Of a stretch of 64,000 bases of DNA, positions 62,001 to 64,000 are shown in pieces. The stretch comes from a bacterium. Lineage in GTDB: Bacteria > BMS3Abin14. The stretch lies in the NCBI GenBank assembly GCA_029210965.1, contig JARGFZ010000001.1:1-64000 (forward strand), read 5' to 3'. The position numbers were made by a program, and so were the translations under genes. Numbering within the stretch: position 1 is the first letter of the stretch; each line of letters opens with the position of its first letter. A model generated the notes under the pieces. The model had not been told where the DNA came from. It saw only the letters and a list, made by a program, of their open reading frames with translations, and ran no database searches.

Positions 62001-62798
62001 GTGACTGTCACAAAACGACCCATTGATGAACTTCTCGAGATCATGACGATACTCAGAGGGCCTGAAGGCTGCCCGTGGGACAAAGGGCAGACCCACGAAT
62101 CACTGAAGCCCTACGTCGTGGAGGAAGCTTATGAACTGGTGGAAGCGGTGGAAGGAGGTCAGAACGGCGAGATCAAGGAAGAGCTTGGTGACCTTCTGCT
62201 CCAGATTATTTTCCACAGCCAGATAGCCGCGGAAGCCGGCAGATTTGACTTCGATGACGTAGTCCAGGGGATCATCGAAAAGCTCCTGCGGCGCCATCCC
62301 CATGTTTTTGGCGGGGAAAGGGCCGCCAATGAAGCGGAGGCTCTTCACAACTGGGAGCGTATTAAAGCTGAAACGGAAGGGAAAAAGAAAACAAAAAGGC
62401 ACCCGGGCACCCCTATCCTCCACCGCGCGCTGCGAATGCAGGAAAAGGCAGTGAGTTTCGGCTTCGACTGGGAGGAGACATCCCAACTGTTCGAGAAGTT
62501 GGAAGAGGAGATCACAGAAGTACAAGAGGCCGTCGCCAGTGGCAACCGTGAGGAGATCACCGAGGAGATAGGCGACCTGCTGTTTATGGCGGTCAACTTG
62601 TCCCGCTACCTCGATATCCATCCCGAGGACGCACTGGAAAGGTCCATGAACAAGTTCACCAAACGGTTTCGATCTATGGAAGAAATGGCCGCATTGGATA
62701 ACCGGCCCCTTGAGGATATGGAGCTTGGCGAGATGGAGAAGTATTGGGAAAGAGCAAAAATTCAGAATGCAGGACGCAGAACGCAGAACACAGAATGA
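62001..62798 (+). CDS. mazG: Nucleoside triphosphate pyrophosphohydrolase
   Basis: 265 residues from GTG 62001, with GGAGG 10 bp upstream; the frame is open to 61938 but without support. Two MazG domains: LLEIMTILRGPEGCPWDKGQTHESLKPYVVEEAYEL (EExxE metal motif) and FEKLEEEITEVQEAVASGNREEITEEIGDLLFMAVNL. Hydrolyses (d)NTPs, in E. coli also affecting ppGpp. The last residues (KIQNAGRRTQNTE) are encoded by an intergenic-type CAGAACGCAGAACACAG word repeat, so the natural C-terminus has been replaced or extended. Confidence 0.95.
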   Translation: MTVTKRPIDELLEIMTILRGPEGCPWDKGQTHESLKPYVVEEAYELVEAVEGGQNGEIKEELGDLLLQIIFHSQIAAEAGRFDFDDVVQGIIEKLLRRHPHVFGGERAANEAEALHNWERIKAETEGKKKTKRHPGTPILHRALRMQEKAVSFGFDWEETSQLFEKLEEEITEVQEAVASGNREEITEEIGDLLFMAVNLSRYLDIHPEDALERSMNKFTKRFRSMEEMAALDNRPLEDMELGEMEKYWERAKIQNAGRRTQNTE

Positions 62799-62891
62799 GA
62801 ACAAAAGCGGATAGCCGATCATTTTGAATCTCGAATCCATTTTGAGAACTGAAATTTGAGGTTTGAGATTCGTTTTAACCGGGAGAAAAAA

Positions 62892-63482
62892 ATGAAAAAA
62901 ACAGATCTTCTGACGCTTGTACTGATCTTTGCTTTCACCATCGCACCTACTACACTACTGGCAGGTGAACTTGCCGGGGTTACCCTGGACAACACCCTCC
63001 GGATCGGAGGGGATACCGTTACTCTGGCAGGGATGGGGATCAGGACCAAAACTTTTCTCAAGGTCAAAGTCTATGTTGCAGGCCTGTACATGAAAAACCG
63101 GTCCAACGACCCAGCTGCTGTTATAGGATCGGAGCAGGCCAAGGCCATTGTAATGAGCTTCCTGTACAAAGAGGTTGAAGGAGAAAAGCTGCAGGAAAGC
63201 TGGCGCGAGGGATTTGAAGCCAATACTCCATCAGCCGGGCCGGAGCTGAAAAAACAAATGGACCAATTCGTATCCCTTTTTTCAGCATCGGCCATGGAAG
63301 GTGATAAATATATCTTCGCCTATGAACCCGGTATCGGTACAACAGTCAACCTCAAGGGCGACATTAAGGCAACAATTCCGGGAGCGGATTTTGCCAGCGC
63401 TCTCATGGCCATTTGGTTTGGTGACAAGCTGGGGGACGGAGGGTTGAAGACCCTGAAAAAAGACCTACTCAAGGGCATTTAA
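62892..63482 (+). CDS. Secreted chalcone-isomerase-like protein
   Basis: 196 residues. Signal peptide (MKKTDLLTLVLIFAFTIAPTTLLA), then a chalcone isomerase-like fold: GVTLDNTLRIGGDTVTLAGMGIRTKTFLKVKVYVAGLYM, ..KAIVMSFLYKEVEGEKLQESWREGFEAN and FASALMAIWFGDKLGD. Bacterial members are periplasmic, probably fatty-acid or ligand binding rather than flavonoid enzymes. GGGAG lies 6 bp before the ATG; the open frame upstream lacks a site. Confidence 0.88.
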   Translation: MKKTDLLTLVLIFAFTIAPTTLLAGELAGVTLDNTLRIGGDTVTLAGMGIRTKTFLKVKVYVAGLYMKNRSNDPAAVIGSEQAKAIVMSFLYKEVEGEKLQESWREGFEANTPSAGPELKKQMDQFVSLFSASAMEGDKYIFAYEPGIGTTVNLKGDIKATIPGADFASALMAIWFGDKLGDGGLKTLKKDLLKGI

Positions 63483-63686
63483 CGAACCGTAACGGGGTAT
63501 CGAAGACCGCCTGACGCGGTGACACGGCGACGCGGCGGAAAAAAATACGCACAACTGGCCATAACTATAAACGGCAACACCGTGTATTTGAGGATTGCTC
63601 CCCGACACACCGATACCCCGACATTTCGATACATGTGTCTCGCGCTGGTTTTTTAGACAAAGCGAGACCAGACCAAGGAGGTAAAA
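63483..63686. other. Gap with short repeated words
   Basis: GACGCGGTGACACGGCGACGCGGCGG (63513-63538) and CACACCGATACCCCGACATTTCG (63606-63628) are word repeats; a related ACACCGATACCCCGGCACTCC lies at 46008. No gene. A good AAGGAGG precedes the next start. Confidence 0.45.
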
Positions 63687-64000
63687 ATGAGACGAATGAG
63701 CCTGATATCCTTTACCGTTGTCATCATCCTTATTCTAACGATCTCACCTGCCCTGTCAGCAGACAAGGTCGTCGTGGCCTCCAAGATCGACACGGAGGGT
63801 GCTCTGCTTGGGAACATGATTATCCTCATGCTGGAGAATGGCGGCATCGCCACTGAAAACAAGACAGAGTTCGGCCCCACGCCCATGGTCCGGAAGGCCA
63901 TCGCAGCTGGACAGATAGACATCTATCCGGAATACACTGGTAACGGTGCCTTCTTCTTTGGTCTTGCCGACGATCCTCTTTGGAAAGATGCGGCTAAAGG
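63687..64000 (+). CDS. Osmoprotectant (glycine betaine/choline) ABC transporter substrate-binding protein, 5' part
   Basis: ATG at 63687 with AAGGAGG 4 bp upstream; open to the window edge (about 104 residues). Signal peptide MRRMSLISFTVVIILILTISPALSA, then KVVVASKIDTEGALLGNMIILMLENGGI and the OsmF/OpuC-type DIYPEYTGNGAFFF. It binds quaternary amines in the periplasm for an importer expected downstream. Incomplete at the 3' end. Confidence 0.92.
   Translation, partial: MRRMSLISFTVVIILILTISPALSADKVVVASKIDTEGALLGNMIILMLENGGIATENKTEFGPTPMVRKAIAAGQIDIYPEYTGNGAFFFGLADDPLWKDAAK

Overview
The window looks like part of the chromosome of a Gram-negative deltaproteobacterium (Desulfobacterota-like). 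It encodes outer-membrane and envelope functions (TamA/TamB, LptE, Lnt, MurJ), AcnB-type aconitase, remnants of a multi-subunit 'archaeal-type' glutamate synthase, a selenoprotein and a large Che-like cluster. Taxonomy is inferred from gene content only. No rRNA, tRNA or CRISPR array was seen.

Left arm (1-4.3 kb). This is a decayed region: the end of an IS transposase, a TlpA-like thiol protein, and a glutamate synthase operon broken by two gene fusions, a stop codon, a frameshift and a 154-bp MITE with a 6-bp target duplication. 4.3-11.3 kb holds nadE, two parvulin-type periplasmic isomerases and acnB. 11.4-13.8 kb is mostly repeats: a RAYT transposase remnant, two identical 114-bp repeats, large hairpins and imperfect tandem repeats, plus one small membrane protein. 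13.8-30.9 kb, mostly minus strand, holds tamA-tamB, a family-4 uracil-DNA glycosylase, coaBC, an MBL hydrolase, dtd, ogt, murJ, rpsT (plus strand), holA, lptE and leuS.

31-44.5 kb (all minus strand) is a chemosensory-type cluster: DUF4388 protein, CheY, CheA, ExeA-like ATPase, CheW, a degenerate receiver protein, HEAT-repeat protein, CheR, CheB, GAF protein and a second CheY. No methyl-accepting receptor is present in the window. 44.5-60.3 kb is a housekeeping run: nusB, riboflavin genes ribD-ribE-ribBA-ribH, prfB with a programmed +1 frameshift, lnt, corC-like, ybeY, a 7TM-HD phosphodiesterase, phoH, and three proteins of unclear role (DUF4388, TPR/zinc-ribbon, DUF1844).

The most striking gene is at 60523-61725. 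Read through two in-frame TGA codons, it encodes a secreted fusion of a DsbA-like domain (Sec-Pro-Phe-Cys) and a peroxiredoxin (Thr-Pro-Val-Sec), with both TGAs exactly at redox-active cysteine positions and a bacterial SECIS-like hairpin after the first. mazG, a chalcone-isomerase-like protein and a truncated osmoprotectant-binding protein follow on the plus strand.

Two repeat systems run through the window: a 153-154-bp MITE family (four copies, 19-bp terminal inverted repeats) and intergenic stretches built of degenerate 7-12-bp words, which in two places extend into coding sequence (lnt, mazG).
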